From Paenibacillus sp. JCM 10914 (GTDB taxonomy: Bacteria; Bacillota; Bacilli; Paenibacillales; Paenibacillaceae), in the NCBI RefSeq assembly GCF_001315105.1, contig NZ_BAZR01000017.1, positions 41,674 through 105,673 on the forward strand: a stretch of 64,000 nucleotides of DNA, written 5' to 3'. A model generated the notes under the pieces. That model saw nothing but the letters and a program-made list of their open reading frames with translations, did not search any database and was not told the DNA's origin. Positions 63,956 to 64,000 of this stretch are shown here, in pieces (the first letter of the stretch is position 1; the number at the start of each line of letters is the position of its first letter). A program made the position numbers and the translations under genes.

Positions 63956-64000
63956 GTGGCCAATGAGGATCAAAATCGCAGAATATCCAAATTAAGCGAA
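63956..64000 (+). CDS. Possible start of a gene running out of the window
   Basis: GTG at 63956 preceded by AAAGGGG at nine bases opens a frame reading MANEDQNRRISKLSE up to the window edge. Fifteen codons are too few to identify it. Confidence 0.35.
   Translation, partial: MANEDQNRRISKLSE

Overview
The window reads as one piece of a Paenibacillus-like (Bacillota, spore-forming) chromosome. Evidence is gene content and style: Gram-positive ribosome binding sites close to AAGGAGG, many TTG/GTG starts, a YjcZ-type spore peptide, YqzE, the YhaO/YhaN and YqhH/YqhG pairs, a class II ribonucleotide reductase, S-layer-anchored glycosidase and GlnR-type nitrogen operators. Base composition looks balanced rather than AT-rich. 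Nearly everything is core chromosome; the only accessory-looking stretch is the right end (about 62.3-64 kb), which holds decayed insertion sequences.

Layout. 0-12 kb: end of pfkA, a cluster of short palindromic repeats, a MATE exporter under a palindromic operator, an exported glycosidase-like protein, a YitT membrane protein, a DEAD-box RNA helicase with an RG-rich tail, a YjcZ micro-protein, a DUF624 protein, 6S RNA, thiol peroxidase, rhomboid protease and a GltC-like LysR regulator. 12-17 kb: YugP-type metallopeptidase, MerR regulator, then amtB with two perfect GlnR boxes, followed by a GlnD-like DUF294 nucleotidyltransferase and a DnaQ-type exonuclease. 17-27 kb: JAMM peptidase, ResA-like thioredoxin, citramalate synthase, DNA polymerase IV, ferredoxin, L,D-transpeptidase, pyrD, a small alarmone synthetase, DUF309, and a thioredoxin/PCYCGC lipoprotein pair. 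27-33 kb: two RsmF-type rRNA methyltransferase paralogues in opposite orientation, an RsuA-family pseudouridine synthase, a HAD phosphatase, a RibD/DHFR-like reductase and a diguanylate cyclase. 33-43 kb: glycosyltransferase, yhaO-yhaN, a YkvI transporter-like protein, xpt, small conserved proteins. 43-51 kb: tRNA-Leu(CAG), a two-component system with its lipoprotein, a divergent polysaccharide deacetylase, a chemoreceptor with a GlnR box upstream, and a cell-wall amidase. 51-64 kb: YqzE, an exported protein of unknown function, yqhG/yqhH, nrdJ behind tandem NrdR boxes, a GH8-SLH enzyme with three LacI-type operators and its LacI-family regulator, then the insertion-sequence remnants.

A dominant property of the sequence itself is frameshifts: fourteen otherwise well-conserved genes are split, thirteen of them by exactly one missing base, often in a run of two or three identical bases. 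Because this hits genes such as nrdJ, pyrD and amtB, I treat it as a sequencing or assembly artefact and annotate the joined genes (typed pseudogene because the reading frame is broken as given).

The most interesting biology is regulatory and small-scale: the 6S RNA, the two-site GlnR arrangement at amtB coupled to a nucleotidyltransferase/exonuclease pair, a third GlnR-type box at a chemoreceptor, NrdR boxes at nrdJ, the leader hairpin before xpt, and the operator set of the GH8 gene. I see no CRISPR array, prophage or defence island.
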